In this document: piece by piece, positions 9,010 to 18,056 of the stretch
Numbering within the stretch: the stretch's first letter is position 1
Layout of the letters: the number at the start of each line of letters is the position of its first letter
NCBI RefSeq assembly: GCF_012396185.1
Contig: NZ_JAAXOW010000001.1
Span: 682,001 to 746,000 of the forward strand
Length of the DNA stretch: 64,000 nt
Direction: 5' to 3'
From: Sanguibacter hominis ATCC BAA-789
Lineage (GTDB): Bacteria; Actinomycetota; Actinomycetes; Actinomycetales; Cellulomonadaceae
The notes under the pieces: model-generated
What the model saw: only the letters and a program-made list of their open reading frames with translations
The model's database searches: none
What the model was told of the DNA's origin: nothing
Position numbers and translations under genes: made by a program

Positions 9010-9152
9010 AGAGGGCGCGGCCCCGGTCGATGGGGACCGGAGCCGCGCTGACGGGCGGCGCGCGTTCGGAGTCTCGGGGGATGACTCCGAACGTCTGCGG
9101 CAAGGGTGGCAGCACATCTTCTTGGCAGTCGTCGTGGCCACCCGCACCCGTT
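9010..9152 (-). ncRNA. Candidate 6C-like small RNA with two C-rich-loop hairpins
   Basis: On the minus strand this gap holds two strong stem-loops in tandem. The first (9063-9093) has a perfect 10-bp stem (CGTTCGGAGT/ACTCCGAACG) and the loop CATCCCCCGAG. The second (9015-9048) has the loop CCCATC in a GC stem, followed by a pyrimidine run. The actinobacterial 6C RNA family is defined by two hairpins with C-rich loops. A TAGGTG hexamer at 9158-9163 could be its -10 box. The loops have 5 and 4 consecutive Cs rather than 6, so membership is uncertain. A small Cys-rich reading frame beginning at GTG near 9146 (VATTTAKKMCCHPCRRR) overlaps but runs through the terminator without a stop, so I favour an RNA. 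Confidence 0.3.
9015..9048. terminator. Hairpin terminator between FAD dehydrogenase and the 9.1-kb intergenic region
   Basis: GCGCGGC plus CCGGTC (with one bulged C) pair with GACCGG plus GCCGCGC around a 6-nt loop. The run CCCTCTTTC follows the stem only when read on the minus strand, so the hairpin may primarily end a minus-strand transcript while also stopping the plus-strand dehydrogenase mRNA. Confidence 0.6.
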
Positions 9153-9248
9153 CATCCCACCTATCGGACGCGCCGCAGGAAGTTGAGGGGTCCGCCAGGT
9201 GTGTTCTGACGCCCCTCGCGAGCCCCGTCTCCGCACGCCGCCGCGCGG

Positions 9249-12200
9249 TCAGGACAGCAGCTCGCGCACGTCCTGCGCGCTGAGGCCCGACCCTCCTGCC
9301 GCACCGCCGTCGAGCACCGACGTGAACAGCGCAGACTTGCCCGCCTTGAGCGCCATGACCTTCTCCTCGATCGTGTCCTGCGCGACAAGGCGGTACACCA
9401 TGACCTGCTTGGTCTGCCCGATGCGGTGCGCACGGTCGACCGCCTGCGCCTCCGCCGCCGGGTTCCACCACGGGTCGAGCAGGATGCAGTAGTCGGCCGC
9501 CGTGAGGTTCAGACCGAAGCCACCCGCCTTGAGCGAGATCAGGAACACCTTCGTCCCGCCCGACGTGAACCGCTCGATCGTCTCCTGACGGTTGCGCGTG
9601 CGGCCGTCGAGGTACGAGTGCTCGACGCCGCGCGCGATCAGCCCGTCACGCACCTTGCCGAGGAACTGCGTGAACTGGCTGAAGATCAGCACCGAGTGCT
9701 CCTCGGCCAGGATGTCGTCGAGCATCTCGAACAGCACCTCGAGCTTGGACGACGGCGCATGATGCTGGCCCACCGCCCCGCCCCCACGGTCCGCGCCGAG
9801 TCCGTCGACGGCGTCGTCCCCCGGCTCCGCCGGCGCGATGTGCGGGTCCGCGTCCGCGACGAGCGACACGTCGAGGGCCGCCTGCCGCAGGATCGTCAGA
9901 GAGCGCAGCACCTCGAAACGGTGCCCGTCGAGGTCGTCGACGAGCCCGAGGACGCGGGCGCGCTCGCGGGCGAGCAGCCGGTCGTACACCTTGCGGTGCC
10001 GCGGGTTGAGGTCGACCTCCGTGACCGCCTCGATCTTCGGCGGGAGGTCCGCTGCGACGGCCTCCTTCGTGCGGCGCACCATGAACGGTCCGACCCGACG
10101 CCGCAGCTGCGCGAGCCGCACGTCGTCGCCCTTGCGCTCGATCGGCCGGGCGAAGTGCTCGGCGAAGCGGGTGGGGCTCGGGAACAGGCCGGGGCAGACG
10201 ATCGACATGATCGACCACAGCTCCATGAGGTTGTTCTCGAGCGGAGTGCCCGTCAGCGCGATCTTCGTCGGCGTGCGCAGCTTGCGCGCGCACTGGTAGC
10301 CGACGGACTGGTGGTTCTTGACGAACTGCGCCTCGTCGAGCACGAGCGTCGACCACTCGAGCGAGTCGTACGACTCGAAGTCGAGGCGGAACAGCGCGTA
10401 CGACGTCACGACGATGTCCGCGTCGCCGATCTCGTCCGCGAGCGTGCGGCCGCGCCGCTTCGCCGCAGTCGTCGAGACGGAGACGGTCGTGAGGTCCGGG
10501 ACGAAACGCCGTGCCTCGGCGACCCAGTTGCCGACGACGCTCGTCGGCGCGACCACGAGCACGGGCGGGCGCCGCGTGCCCGGAGCTGCGCCGTCGGGCT
10601 GGTCCTCACCGAGGAGGTGCGCGACGAACGCGAGCGTCTGGATGGTCTTGCCGAGGCCCATGTCGTCCGCGAGCACACCACCGAGGTGGTGCTCGGCGAG
10701 GAACGCGAGCCAGTCGAGGCCGTCACGCTGATACGGGCGCAGCTCGGCGTGCATCGTCGCCGGGACGTCGATGCGCGTGGGCGCCCCGCCCTGCGCGAGG
10801 GCTCCGAGCGCGTCGCGCCACTGCGCGGCCTGGTCACCGACGACGCCGATCGCCTCGAGCTCCTCGAACAGCGTCGCCTGAAAGCGGGAGACGCGCAGCG
10901 GGCCGCCCGTGCCCTCCTGCATCGCGCGGGCCTCCGCGATGATGTCGCGCAGCCGCTCGAACCGTGGGTCGTCGAGCGCGAAGTAGGAACCGTCCGCCAG
11001 GAGGAGGTGGCTCGAGCCGGCCGCGATCGCCCGGAACAGCACCTCGTACGGGACCTCCTGGTCACCCACCGAGACGCGCACCTGAAGGTCGAACCAGTCC
11101 CGGTCGTTCTCACGCTCGGTCGTGTCGACCGTGACGTCGACGTGCTCGACGAGGCGATAGTCCACGCCCTCGCCGTGGACGTCGATCTCGAAACCGGGGA
11201 TGCTCGCGGCTACGGCGTGCAGCTCGGGGAGCTCCTCCGCGAAGAACGTGACCGTGTCGAGACCGCTCAGCTCCTCCGTGCCGACGCCCTGCTCGAAGCC
11301 CCGCTCGACGTGCTGCAGCAGGCGTGGCACGACGTCGAGCACGCGATCGAGGATCGCGTTCTCCGCGGCTTCGTCACGCATCGCGCCGAGCGCGGGCGTG
11401 CCGAGGTCCGCGGTGAGCAGGGCAGGCCCGAGGGCCTGCGACGCGGCGTCGTCGGCGCCGGTCGGCGCGTACCGCCACTCCCAGCGCAGACGCGTGTCGT
11501 GCGACGGGCTGCGGTCGACGTCGAGCCACAGCGTCGGCTCGGGCGCGGCAGGCATCGCGACGCCGTCAGCGACGACCACCTGGTCGACGAGGCCGCGCAG
11601 GCGCGGCAGGACCTGCGCGAAGAACCGCTCGACGTCGTCCTCGGGCACGAGCAGCGGCGACGGACGATCGAGCAGGCTGACGACCGACGGGTCGAGCGGA
11701 CGCGTCGCGGCGAGGCGCAGCGTCGTCGACCGGCCCGGCTCAGCCGTGCCACCCCAGCCGAGGATGCCCGCGGCCGGCTCGCCGAGCCGCACGAGGTTCG
11801 GCGTCTCGCGCCACTTGCGCGGCAGGTCGAAGCCCGCCGAGACGCGCAGGCCGCCCTCCTTGCGGCGGCTGTGCGAGATCTTCAGCACGACCGGCACGGG
11901 GCGCGGCTCGAAGACGAGCTCGCTGCGGTCCGGGTGCAGGAACGGCACGCCCGTGCGGTGCGCCTCCGTCAACGCTGCCCACAGCGCCGGGCCGGGGAGC
12001 CGCTCGATGTGGATGCCGAGGACGGACGAGTTGAGGTAGTCGACGTCGCCGAGAGCCGCGAGCGCACGCAAGGCGGTGAACTGCTCGGGCGGCAGCGAGA
12101 TCGACGCGTCCGGGTAGCGGAAGTCTTGCCACGACACGCCCTGGCGCACCCACGTGCCCGTGCGGCCCTTCGCGAGAGGGCGGACCGTGACGTTGACTCC

Positions 12201-12737
12201 GGAGACACCAGCCCCGCGCGACGTGCGGGTCACCGGCGTGACCTCGACCATCAGCGCGACCTCGGTCGTCACGCGCGTCCCCCACGGGGTGAGCGCGGGC
12301 GGCGCGGCGCGAGGAGGAGGCGGGGCGTCGTCGAGCAGGCCCTCGAACGTGCGCTGCCACTCCGGCTTGGACGAGTAGTCGCGCGCGGTGCGCTCGCCCT
12401 CGCGGCCCGTGGCCGCGTTCGAGCCCGTCGCCCGAGCATCCGGAAGGGTGTCGAGCGAGCGTTCGCGCGCCATGAGCGTCAGGAGCGTCGCGGCGACGTG
12501 CTTGCAGTTGAGGCGGACCGGGCAGCTGCACGTACCGTGCCGCGGCCGCGCCGCGTCGCCCGTCCCGCTGAGGTTCACGACGGCGACGTACTGCTCGTCG
12601 TTCGACCCGGTCACGTGCCCGACGACGGTGCTCCCGTTGCGCGCGACCGACACGACACGGCCGTTCGCCCGCACGTCCTCGCCCCGGGCGAGCACGGTGC
12701 GGCCGACGAGCGCTGCGATCTGGGCGTCGGTGAGCAT
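9249..12737 (-). CDS. SWIM zinc-finger SNF2-family DEAD/DEAH helicase
   Basis: Swi2/Snf2-type ATPase of 1162 residues, probably acting on nucleic acid-protein complexes. Near residue 70 is a SWIM zinc finger, GTCSCPVRLNCKHVAATLL (CxCxnCxH). A long middle region is typical of bacterial SNF2 proteins. The ATPase core includes motif I (DDMGLGKTIQTLAF), motif II (LVLDEAQFVKN), the conserved ALTGTPLENNLMELWSIM segment and motif VI (AQAVDRAHRIGQTKQVMVYR). ATG at 12737 is chosen because a -10-like AGAATT ends 6 nt before it and the SWIM region begins soon after; the frame remains open upstream to 12836. It is transcribed divergently from the thioredoxin gene. Confidence 0.92.
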   Translation of the reverse strand: MLTDAQIAALVGRTVLARGEDVRANGRVVSVARNGSTVVGHVTGSNDEQYVAVVNLSGTGDAARPRHGTCSCPVRLNCKHVAATLLTLMARERSLDTLPDARATGSNAATGREGERTARDYSSKPEWQRTFEGLLDDAPPPPRAAPPALTPWGTRVTTEVALMVEVTPVTRTSRGAGVSGVNVTVRPLAKGRTGTWVRQGVSWQDFRYPDASISLPPEQFTALRALAALGDVDYLNSSVLGIHIERLPGPALWAALTEAHRTGVPFLHPDRSELVFEPRPVPVVLKISHSRRKEGGLRVSAGFDLPRKWRETPNLVRLGEPAAGILGWGGTAEPGRSTTLRLAATRPLDPSVVSLLDRPSPLLVPEDDVERFFAQVLPRLRGLVDQVVVADGVAMPAAPEPTLWLDVDRSPSHDTRLRWEWRYAPTGADDAASQALGPALLTADLGTPALGAMRDEAAENAILDRVLDVVPRLLQHVERGFEQGVGTEELSGLDTVTFFAEELPELHAVAASIPGFEIDVHGEGVDYRLVEHVDVTVDTTERENDRDWFDLQVRVSVGDQEVPYEVLFRAIAAGSSHLLLADGSYFALDDPRFERLRDIIAEARAMQEGTGGPLRVSRFQATLFEELEAIGVVGDQAAQWRDALGALAQGGAPTRIDVPATMHAELRPYQRDGLDWLAFLAEHHLGGVLADDMGLGKTIQTLAFVAHLLGEDQPDGAAPGTRRPPVLVVAPTSVVGNWVAEARRFVPDLTTVSVSTTAAKRRGRTLADEIGDADIVVTSYALFRLDFESYDSLEWSTLVLDEAQFVKNHQSVGYQCARKLRTPTKIALTGTPLENNLMELWSIMSIVCPGLFPSPTRFAEHFARPIERKGDDVRLAQLRRRVGPFMVRRTKEAVAADLPPKIEAVTEVDLNPRHRKVYDRLLARERARVLGLVDDLDGHRFEVLRSLTILRQAALDVSLVADADPHIAPAEPGDDAVDGLGADRGGGAVGQHHAPSSKLEVLFEMLDDILAEEHSVLIFSQFTQFLGKVRDGLIARGVEHSYLDGRTRNRQETIERFTSGGTKVFLISLKAGGFGLNLTAADYCILLDPWWNPAAEAQAVDRAHRIGQTKQVMVYRLVAQDTIEEKVMALKAGKSALFTSVLDGGAAGGSGLSAQDVRELLS

Positions 12738-12743
12738 CTGACC

Positions 12744-12749
12744 AATTCT
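12744..12749 (-). promoter_or_regulatory. -10 element for leaderless SNF2 helicase gene
   Basis: AGAATT on the minus strand ends 6 nt before the ATG at 12737. The match to TANNNT is imperfect in the first two positions, but spacing and the absence of a ribosome-binding site fit a leaderless start. Confidence 0.35.
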
Positions 12750-12816
12750 TCCACCAGTTGGGGCGAGATGCGGCACCGTCCGCCTCCCGGCCCGCGCACC
12801 GGTCGTGCCCGGGACG

Positions 12817-12822
12817 TAGATT
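12817..12822 (+). promoter_or_regulatory. -10 element for leaderless thioredoxin gene
   Basis: TAGATT, matching TANNNT, ends 6 nt before the GTG at 12829, so transcription should begin on the start codon. Confidence 0.5.
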
Positions 12823-12828
12823 CCTCCC

Positions 12829-13152
12829 GTGGCCACCGTCCCGATCGACCCCGAGACCCTCGGCCGGCTCCTCGCCGGACCGGGTGTGGTGCTCCTGGAC
12901 TTCTGGGCTCCGTGGTGCCGGCCGTGCCACTACTTCAAGCCCGTGTTCGAGGCCGCGTCGGAGCGGCACCCCGACCTGGTGTTCGGCAGCGTCAACACGG
13001 ACGAGCAGCAGGGCCTCGCCGCGCGCTTCCACGTCGCGTCGCTGCCGACGCTCGTCATCCTGCGCGACGGCGAGATCGTGTACTCCCGCGCGGGCGTCGC
13101 GCGGCTCACCGAGCTCGAGGCGCTCATCGACGCGGTGACAGCAGGCCGCTGA
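12829..13152 (+). CDS. Thioredoxin-family protein with WCRPC active site
   Basis: Single-domain thioredoxin-fold protein of 107 residues with no signal peptide, so a cytoplasmic disulfide reductase is expected. The redox motif FWAPWCRPC places cysteines at residues 30 and 33. The cis-proline loop SLPTLVILRDGEIV and the helix/strand spacing are those of classical thioredoxins. The active-site dipeptide is Arg-Pro instead of the usual Gly-Pro, which would be expected to shift redox potential or partner choice. GTG at 12829 is supported by the -10 box 6 nt upstream. No reductase gene is adjacent, so its reductant is unknown. Confidence 0.88.
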   Translation: MATVPIDPETLGRLLAGPGVVLLDFWAPWCRPCHYFKPVFEAASERHPDLVFGSVNTDEQQGLAARFHVASLPTLVILRDGEIVYSRAGVARLTELEALIDAVTAGR

Positions 13153-13216
13153 GCCTGGTCGTGCATGCGAGGCGGCGTCGCGGACGACTGTCGGACACGC
13201 CTGACAGACTGCCCGC

Positions 13217-16200
13217 ATGCGCATCCTCGACGGGCGTCCCCTCATCAGCGCGAGCGACATCACCGTCGCCGCGACGTGCGAGCTTGCGCTGCTGCGAACC
13301 CTCGATGCCCGTCTCGGACGCATCCCCTCCCTGCCCGTCGACCCGGACGCGATGCTCGAACGCACCGCCGAGCTCGGCGCCGCCCACGAGGCTCACCTCC
13401 GCGAGACCTACCTCGGCCGCTTCGGCGCGTACGACCCCACGACGGGCCGCGGCCTCCTCGAGCTCCCCGGCGACCCGCCGCGAAGCACCCAGGACCTGCT
13501 CGACCGCCGCGACCTCACGCTCGACGCGCTGCGCGAGGGGGTCGACGCGGTCTACCAGGCCGAGCTCTTCGACGGCACGCTCTCCGGACGCGCCGACTTC
13601 CTCGTCCGCACCGACGACGGCTACGCCGTCTACGACACCAAGCTCGCCCGGCACGCCAAGGTCACCGCCGTCCTCCAGCTCGCCGCCTACGCCGACCAGC
13701 TCGAGCGGGCAGGCATACCCGTCGCCCCCGAGGCTCACCTCGTCCTCGGCGACCGCACCACGTCGTCCCACCGCGTCGCCGACATCGTGCCGCTCCTGCG
13801 GTTCCGTCGCGCCCGCGTCGAAGCCCTCGTCGAGCGGCACATGCGCGCGCCAGGACCCGTCGCCTGGGGCGCACCGGGCATCACCGCCTGCGGACGGTGC
13901 GACACCTGCCAGGAGGAGGTCGCCGCCCACCGCGACGTCCTCCTCGTCGCCAACCTCAGCGCCGTCCAGCGCGCCCGCCTCCACACGGCCGGCATCGAGA
14001 CGATCGACGACCTCGCCGCGAGCGACGGCCCCGTCCCCGGCATCTCGGGCGGGACGCTCGCGACGCTGCGCGCCCAGGCCAGGCTCCAGGTCGTCCAGTC
14101 CCCGCCCGGCGGGGACGGCCCGCTCCACCCGGACGGCCGCCCGGTCGTGACGTTCGACGTTTTCGCACCCGAAGCCCTGCGCCGACTGCCTGCGCCCGAC
14201 CCGGGAGACGTCTTCTTCGACTTCGAGGGCGACCCGCTCTGGCCGCAGGACGGCTCGACCGACTGGGGCCTCGAGTACCTGTTCGGCCTCGTCACCGAAC
14301 CGACCGCCGGGAGCGACGACCCACCGTTCGTCCCCCTCTGGGCGCACGACCGTGCCGACGAGAAGAAGGCCCTCGAAGCGTTCCTCGCGCTCGTCGTCGA
14401 GCGGCGTGCCCAGCACCCCGGCATGCACGTCTACCACTACGCCCCCTACGAGACGACCGCGCTCAAGCGCCTCGTCGGCAGGCACGGCGTCGGCGAGGAC
14501 GTGCTCGACGACCTGCTCCGGTCCGGCGTCTTCGTCGACCTCTACGCGATCGTGCGCGCGTCCCTGCGGACGTCGCAGCCGTCCTACTCGATCAAGTACC
14601 TCGAGCCGCTCTACGCACCAACCGCCCGTGCAGGCGTCACCAACGCCCAGGACTCCATCACCGAGTACGCCGAGGCGTGCCGGCTCCGCGACTCCGGCGA
14701 CGTTGATGGATTCGCGACGAAGCTCGACCAGATCGGCGCGTACAACCGCGACGACTGCATCTCCACCCGTGACCTGCGCGCCTGGCTCCTCGACCGCGCG
14801 AGCGAGCACGGCGTCCGCCCTCCGCTCTCCGGGGCGCCCGCGCCCTCGACCGCCGACGACACGACCATCGCCCAGACCGCCCCGAACGAGCTCAGCCTGC
14901 GCATCGAGGCCGCCCAGGCGGCCCTGCATGCGCGCGTGCGCGACGACGTCGCGCGCGCCGACCGCACACCGGACGAGCAGGCGCTCGCGATGCTCGCCGC
15001 CGCGATGGACTACCACCGGCGCGAGGAGCGCCCCGCATGGTGGGAGCACTTCGACCGGCTCGCCACACCGGTCGACGAGTGGACCTCACGGTCCGTCTTC
15101 CGCCCGACCGAGACGACGCCAGGCACCCTCGACGTCCACGCGTCTGACTGGGTCGCACCGGTCAAGCCGAAGCGCACGTGGTCCCGCACGCTCACCGTCG
15201 TCGGCCAGCTCGAGCCCGGTACGGACCTCACCGAGGGCTCGACCGTATGGCCCGTCTACCGCGGACCCGCGTGCGACGGGATGAAGGACTCCGCGACAGG
15301 CGACCTCGTCTGGAACCCCTCCGGCGCGACGATCGTGGAGATCCGGTCCGACGGCGAGCAGACCGCGCTCGTCCTCACGGAGACCTGCCCGAGCGGACGG
15401 AGCGGCTGGGCCGCGGCCCCGGTCGCGCTCGCACCCTCGATCGCTTCCCTCGGCAAGCCGCTGTCCACGGCCATCACCGCGCTCGCCGAGCACGTCGTCG
15501 AGACCCTCGGCGCGCGCCAGGACGGCGAGCCTGAGCTTCCGGCGTCGGCCGTGCTCGACCTGCTCCGCCGCCTCTCTCCGCGGCTGCGCGACGGCGCCAC
15601 CTGGCCGTCCGAGGACGAGCGCGAGAAGAACCTCCTCGGCGCGATCACCCGCACCGTCCGCGCGCTCGACGGTTCCTACCTGGCGGTCCAGGGCCCGCCC
15701 GGGACGGGCAAGACGTATACGGGCTCGCACGTGATCGCGGACCTCGTCGCCAGCGGCTGGAAGGTCGGCGTCGTCGCGCAGTCGCACGCCGTCGTCGAGA
15801 ACATGCTCCGCGCCGTGGAGAAGGCTGGCGTCGCGCCCAACCGGATCGGGAAGAAGCCTGCCAACGACGCGCCCGCCGTCGCGGGCGACCCCGACCGGCC
15901 ATGGGTGCCGCTCAAGGACGAGAGGACCTTCACCAGCTTCTTCGCCCGGCACGCGGCGGCCGGCGACGGATACGTCGTCGGCGGGACCGCGTGGGACTTC
16001 GCCTCGGCGCGCAAGATCCCCGACGGCGGCTACGACCTGCTCGTCGTCGACGAGGCCGGGCAGTTCGCCCTCGCCAACACGCTCGCGGTCGCAAGGGCCG
16101 CACGCAACGTCATGCTGCTGGGCGACCCGCAGCAGCTCCCACAGGTGTCGCAGGGCATCCACCCCGAACCCGTCGAGACGTCAGCGCTCGGCTGGCTCAT

Positions 16201-16891
16201 GGGCGACCACACGACGCTCCCCGACGACCTCGGCTTCTTCCTCGCCCAGTCGTGGCGCATGCACCCCGCCGTGTGCGCCGCCGTCTCGCGGCTCTCGTAC
16301 GACGACCGGCTCACGTCACGTCCCGGCACGGCAGAGCTGCGTTCGCTCGACGGAGTCGAGCCAGGCGTGCGCACCGTGCTCGTCGAGCACCACGGTGACG
16401 CGACCGTCTCGGACGCTGAGGCCGACGAGGTCGTCACCCAGGTCGCTGCGCTCGTCGGGCGCCGCTGGCACGACCCGGCCGCCAAGCCCCCGGAGGACCG
16501 GCCGCTCACCGCCGGCGACATCCTCGTCGTCGCGGCCTACAACGCGCAGGTCGACGCGATCCGGCGCCGCCTCGACCGCGCCGGGTTCCATGAGACCCGC
16601 GTGGGAACGGTCGACAAGTTCCAGGGCCAGGAAGCACCCGTCACGATCGTGTCGTTCGCTGCCTCGAGCGCCGCCGAGGTACCCCGCGGCATCGGGTTCC
16701 TGCTCAACCGCAACCGGGTCAACGTCGCCGTGTCCCGCGCCAAGCATCACGCCGTGATAGTCCGCTCCCCCAGGCTCGTCGACCACCTGCCCAGCACTCC
16801 CGACGGCGTCGCCGAGCTGGGCGCGTTCCTCGGCCTCAGCCCGCAGCATCAGGTGTCACCCGCCCCCACCCGGCCGAGAGGATCCCGGTGA
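13217..16891 (+). CDS. TM0106-family RecB-like nuclease fused to superfamily 1 helicase
   Basis: Large DNA-processing protein of 1224 residues. Residues 1-250 form a RecB/Cas4-like nuclease: SGRADFLVRTDDGYAVYDTK carries the D...DxK metal-binding signature, QLAAYADQL the following helix, and CGRCDTC a cysteine cluster. A helix-hairpin-helix-like stretch follows near residue 260. A RNase H-like domain starts with DVFFDFEGDPLW (about residue 330). The C-terminal helicase has Walker A VQGPPGTGKTYTG near residue 825, Walker B LLVVDEAGQFAL, and motifs FQGQEAPVTIVSF and NRNRVNVAVSRAK. This order is the TM0106-family architecture. Its role is probably DNA repair or surveillance; the pathway is not established. 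ATG at 13217 has a CAGACT hexamer 6 nt upstream. Confidence 0.9.
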   Translation: MRILDGRPLISASDITVAATCELALLRTLDARLGRIPSLPVDPDAMLERTAELGAAHEAHLRETYLGRFGAYDPTTGRGLLELPGDPPRSTQDLLDRRDLTLDALREGVDAVYQAELFDGTLSGRADFLVRTDDGYAVYDTKLARHAKVTAVLQLAAYADQLERAGIPVAPEAHLVLGDRTTSSHRVADIVPLLRFRRARVEALVERHMRAPGPVAWGAPGITACGRCDTCQEEVAAHRDVLLVANLSAVQRARLHTAGIETIDDLAASDGPVPGISGGTLATLRAQARLQVVQSPPGGDGPLHPDGRPVVTFDVFAPEALRRLPAPDPGDVFFDFEGDPLWPQDGSTDWGLEYLFGLVTEPTAGSDDPPFVPLWAHDRADEKKALEAFLALVVERRAQHPGMHVYHYAPYETTALKRLVGRHGVGEDVLDDLLRSGVFVDLYAIVRASLRTSQPSYSIKYLEPLYAPTARAGVTNAQDSITEYAEACRLRDSGDVDGFATKLDQIGAYNRDDCISTRDLRAWLLDRASEHGVRPPLSGAPAPSTADDTTIAQTAPNELSLRIEAAQAALHARVRDDVARADRTPDEQALAMLAAAMDYHRREERPAWWEHFDRLATPVDEWTSRSVFRPTETTPGTLDVHASDWVAPVKPKRTWSRTLTVVGQLEPGTDLTEGSTVWPVYRGPACDGMKDSATGDLVWNPSGATIVEIRSDGEQTALVLTETCPSGRSGWAAAPVALAPSIASLGKPLSTAITALAEHVVETLGARQDGEPELPASAVLDLLRRLSPRLRDGATWPSEDEREKNLLGAITRTVRALDGSYLAVQGPPGTGKTYTGSHVIADLVASGWKVGVVAQSHAVVENMLRAVEKAGVAPNRIGKKPANDAPAVAGDPDRPWVPLKDERTFTSFFARHAAAGDGYVVGGTAWDFASARKIPDGGYDLLVVDEAGQFALANTLAVARAARNVMLLGDPQQLPQVSQGIHPEPVETSALGWLMGDHTTLPDDLGFFLAQSWRMHPAVCAAVSRLSYDDRLTSRPGTAELRSLDGVEPGVRTVLVEHHGDATVSDAEADEVVTQVAALVGRRWHDPAAKPPEDRPLTAGDILVVAAYNAQVDAIRRRLDRAGFHETRVGTVDKFQGQEAPVTIVSFAASSAAEVPRGIGFLLNRNRVNVAVSRAKHHAVIVRSPRLVDHLPSTPDGVAELGAFLGLSPQHQVSPAPTRPRGSR

Positions 16892-17271
16892 GCCAGCCGC
16901 CGCCCCCGCACCGTCTTCCCGTCGCCCCAGGTCCGTGGGGCGCCAGCCGAGAGGCGAGCGCGTCGCTCCGCGGTGTCGAGTCGTGGCTGGTGATGGCGAT
17001 CTTCACGCTCGTCGGCGTCGCGCTCCTCGCCGCCAGCCTGACCGAGCGACGCTGGCCCGCGGCTGTCGCCGGCGTCTGCTTCATCGCCTCAGGTCATCTC
17101 GCGCGCCGCGCCGCGCGCGCCCACCGGCGCCGCACCGACGCGATCAGCGACGTCGATGCCCCCTCGTTCCTCGTCAACCGCCCCCGCGACTACCTCCCCG
17201 AGATCCGCTCGCTCCTGGGCGCCATCGGCCTCGTCGCGGTCGCCGCCGCGACCATGGCGCTCACCGCGTGA
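16888..17271 (+). CDS. Small membrane protein of unknown function
   Basis: Protein of 127 residues whose GTG start overlaps the stop of the nuclease-helicase gene (GTGA), so the two are translationally coupled. It has a proline-rich cytoplasmic N-terminus, two close hydrophobic helices (about 33-53 and 57-73), a basic loop (RRAARAHRRR) and a C-terminal hydrophobic helix (LLGAIGLVAVAAATMALTA). I recognise no family. Its 3' end overlaps the 3' end of tdk on the other strand by 11 nt. Confidence 0.7.
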   Translation: MSQPPPPHRLPVAPGPWGASREASASLRGVESWLVMAIFTLVGVALLAASLTERRWPAAVAGVCFIASGHLARRAARAHRRRTDAISDVDAPSFLVNRPRDYLPEIRSLLGAIGLVAVAAATMALTA

Positions 17272-17926
17272 CGGCGCGGCCGTCCCACGGGCGCACGGCG
17301 AGATGGTGACGGCACCGCGCCGCATACGACTCCGCACCACCGACAAGCTCGGGCCGGGCCTCGCGGACCCCAGCACCCGAGCCCCCGGCAGCGTCGCCGG
17401 TAGTGACAGCGCCAGCAGCGACGACCCGCTCGTGGAACGCGGCGTCCGCGCCGCACACCGAGCACACCGCGGTCAGCCGCGTCACCGACTCCGCGAGCGC
17501 GGCGAGCGACGGCATCGGCTCGAACGGTCGAGCCTCGAACGTCACGTCCAGCCCCGCGACGATCACGATCAGGCCCAGCCCCGCGAAGCGCTGCACCGCA
17601 TCGACCAACGCTGAGCCGAAGAACTGCGCCTCGTCGATCGCCAGCAGGTCCAGCCCTTCCGCGCGCACCGTCGCGACGTGCTCCTCGAGCGCCGCCACGT
17701 CCGAGATCGGCACCGCCGGGACCGCGAGCCCGCTGTGCGACGACACCGCGCCCGCACCGCGCCGCGTGTCCACCGCGTGGTGCACCACCTCGACCGACCG
17801 GCCCGCGAACCCCGCCCTCCGGACGCGCCGGAGAAGCTCCTCGGACTTGCCCGCGAACATCGGTCCGCTGATCACCTCGACCCTGCCCGCCGGAGCGAGC
17901 CGCCCGCGCACCACGTCGTCGACCAT
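17261..17926 (-). CDS. tdk: Thymidine kinase
   Basis: Type II thymidine kinase of 221 residues, catalysing ATP-dependent phosphorylation of thymidine in the salvage pathway. It has the P-loop GPMFAGKSEELLRR, the DEAQFF motif, the lasso-region segment GLDVTFEARPF, and the first zinc pair in CSVCGADAAF, with CRHHL near the C-terminus as the probable second pair. ATG at 17926 (MVDDVVRGRL) puts the P-loop near residue 20, as usual; the frame upstream to 18037 adds 37 atypical residues. Its last 11 nt overlap the end of the plus-strand membrane-protein gene. Confidence 0.92.
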   Translation of the reverse strand: MVDDVVRGRLAPAGRVEVISGPMFAGKSEELLRRVRRAGFAGRSVEVVHHAVDTRRGAGAVSSHSGLAVPAVPISDVAALEEHVATVRAEGLDLLAIDEAQFFGSALVDAVQRFAGLGLIVIVAGLDVTFEARPFEPMPSLAALAESVTRLTAVCSVCGADAAFHERVVAAGAVTTGDAAGGSGAGVREARPELVGGAESYAARCRHHLAVRPWDGRAVTR

Positions 17927-18033
17927 GACCCCAGTCAAGCACCCGCAGCAGCGACGCCGTAGGTCACGATCAGATGCGCTCAACCCCCCGATCACCTGGC
18001 GTGAAGCGACGTCCTGTGTGATCATCGTGCAAC

Positions 18034-18043
18034 GCAATATTGC
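18034..18043. promoter_or_regulatory. Palindrome in the liv operon upstream region
   Basis: GCAATATTGC is a perfect 10-bp palindrome, strikingly AT-rich for this DNA. It lies in the 277-nt gap between tdk and livK and is a candidate transcription-factor site for the liv operon. The factor is unknown. Confidence 0.35.
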
Positions 18044-18056
18044 CGACGCATTTCCT

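Noticed and set aside
9100-9150. Cys-rich small protein (VATTTAKKMCCHPCRRR...) in the 9.1-kb gap
   Set aside because: The frame has no stop before the hairpin terminator and continues antisense into the dehydrogenase gene, which does not fit a small protein.
13217-14000. Cas4-like nuclease domain as evidence of a CRISPR locus
   Set aside because: The domain belongs to a TM0106-type nuclease-helicase fusion. No repeat-spacer array and no other cas gene occur in the window.
9426-14150. Open frame of 1574 codons on the plus strand, antisense to the SNF2 helicase
   Set aside because: Its product is Arg/Glu-rich with no recognisable domain, and the opposite strand encodes a complete helicase. 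Long antisense frames are expected in very GC-rich DNA.
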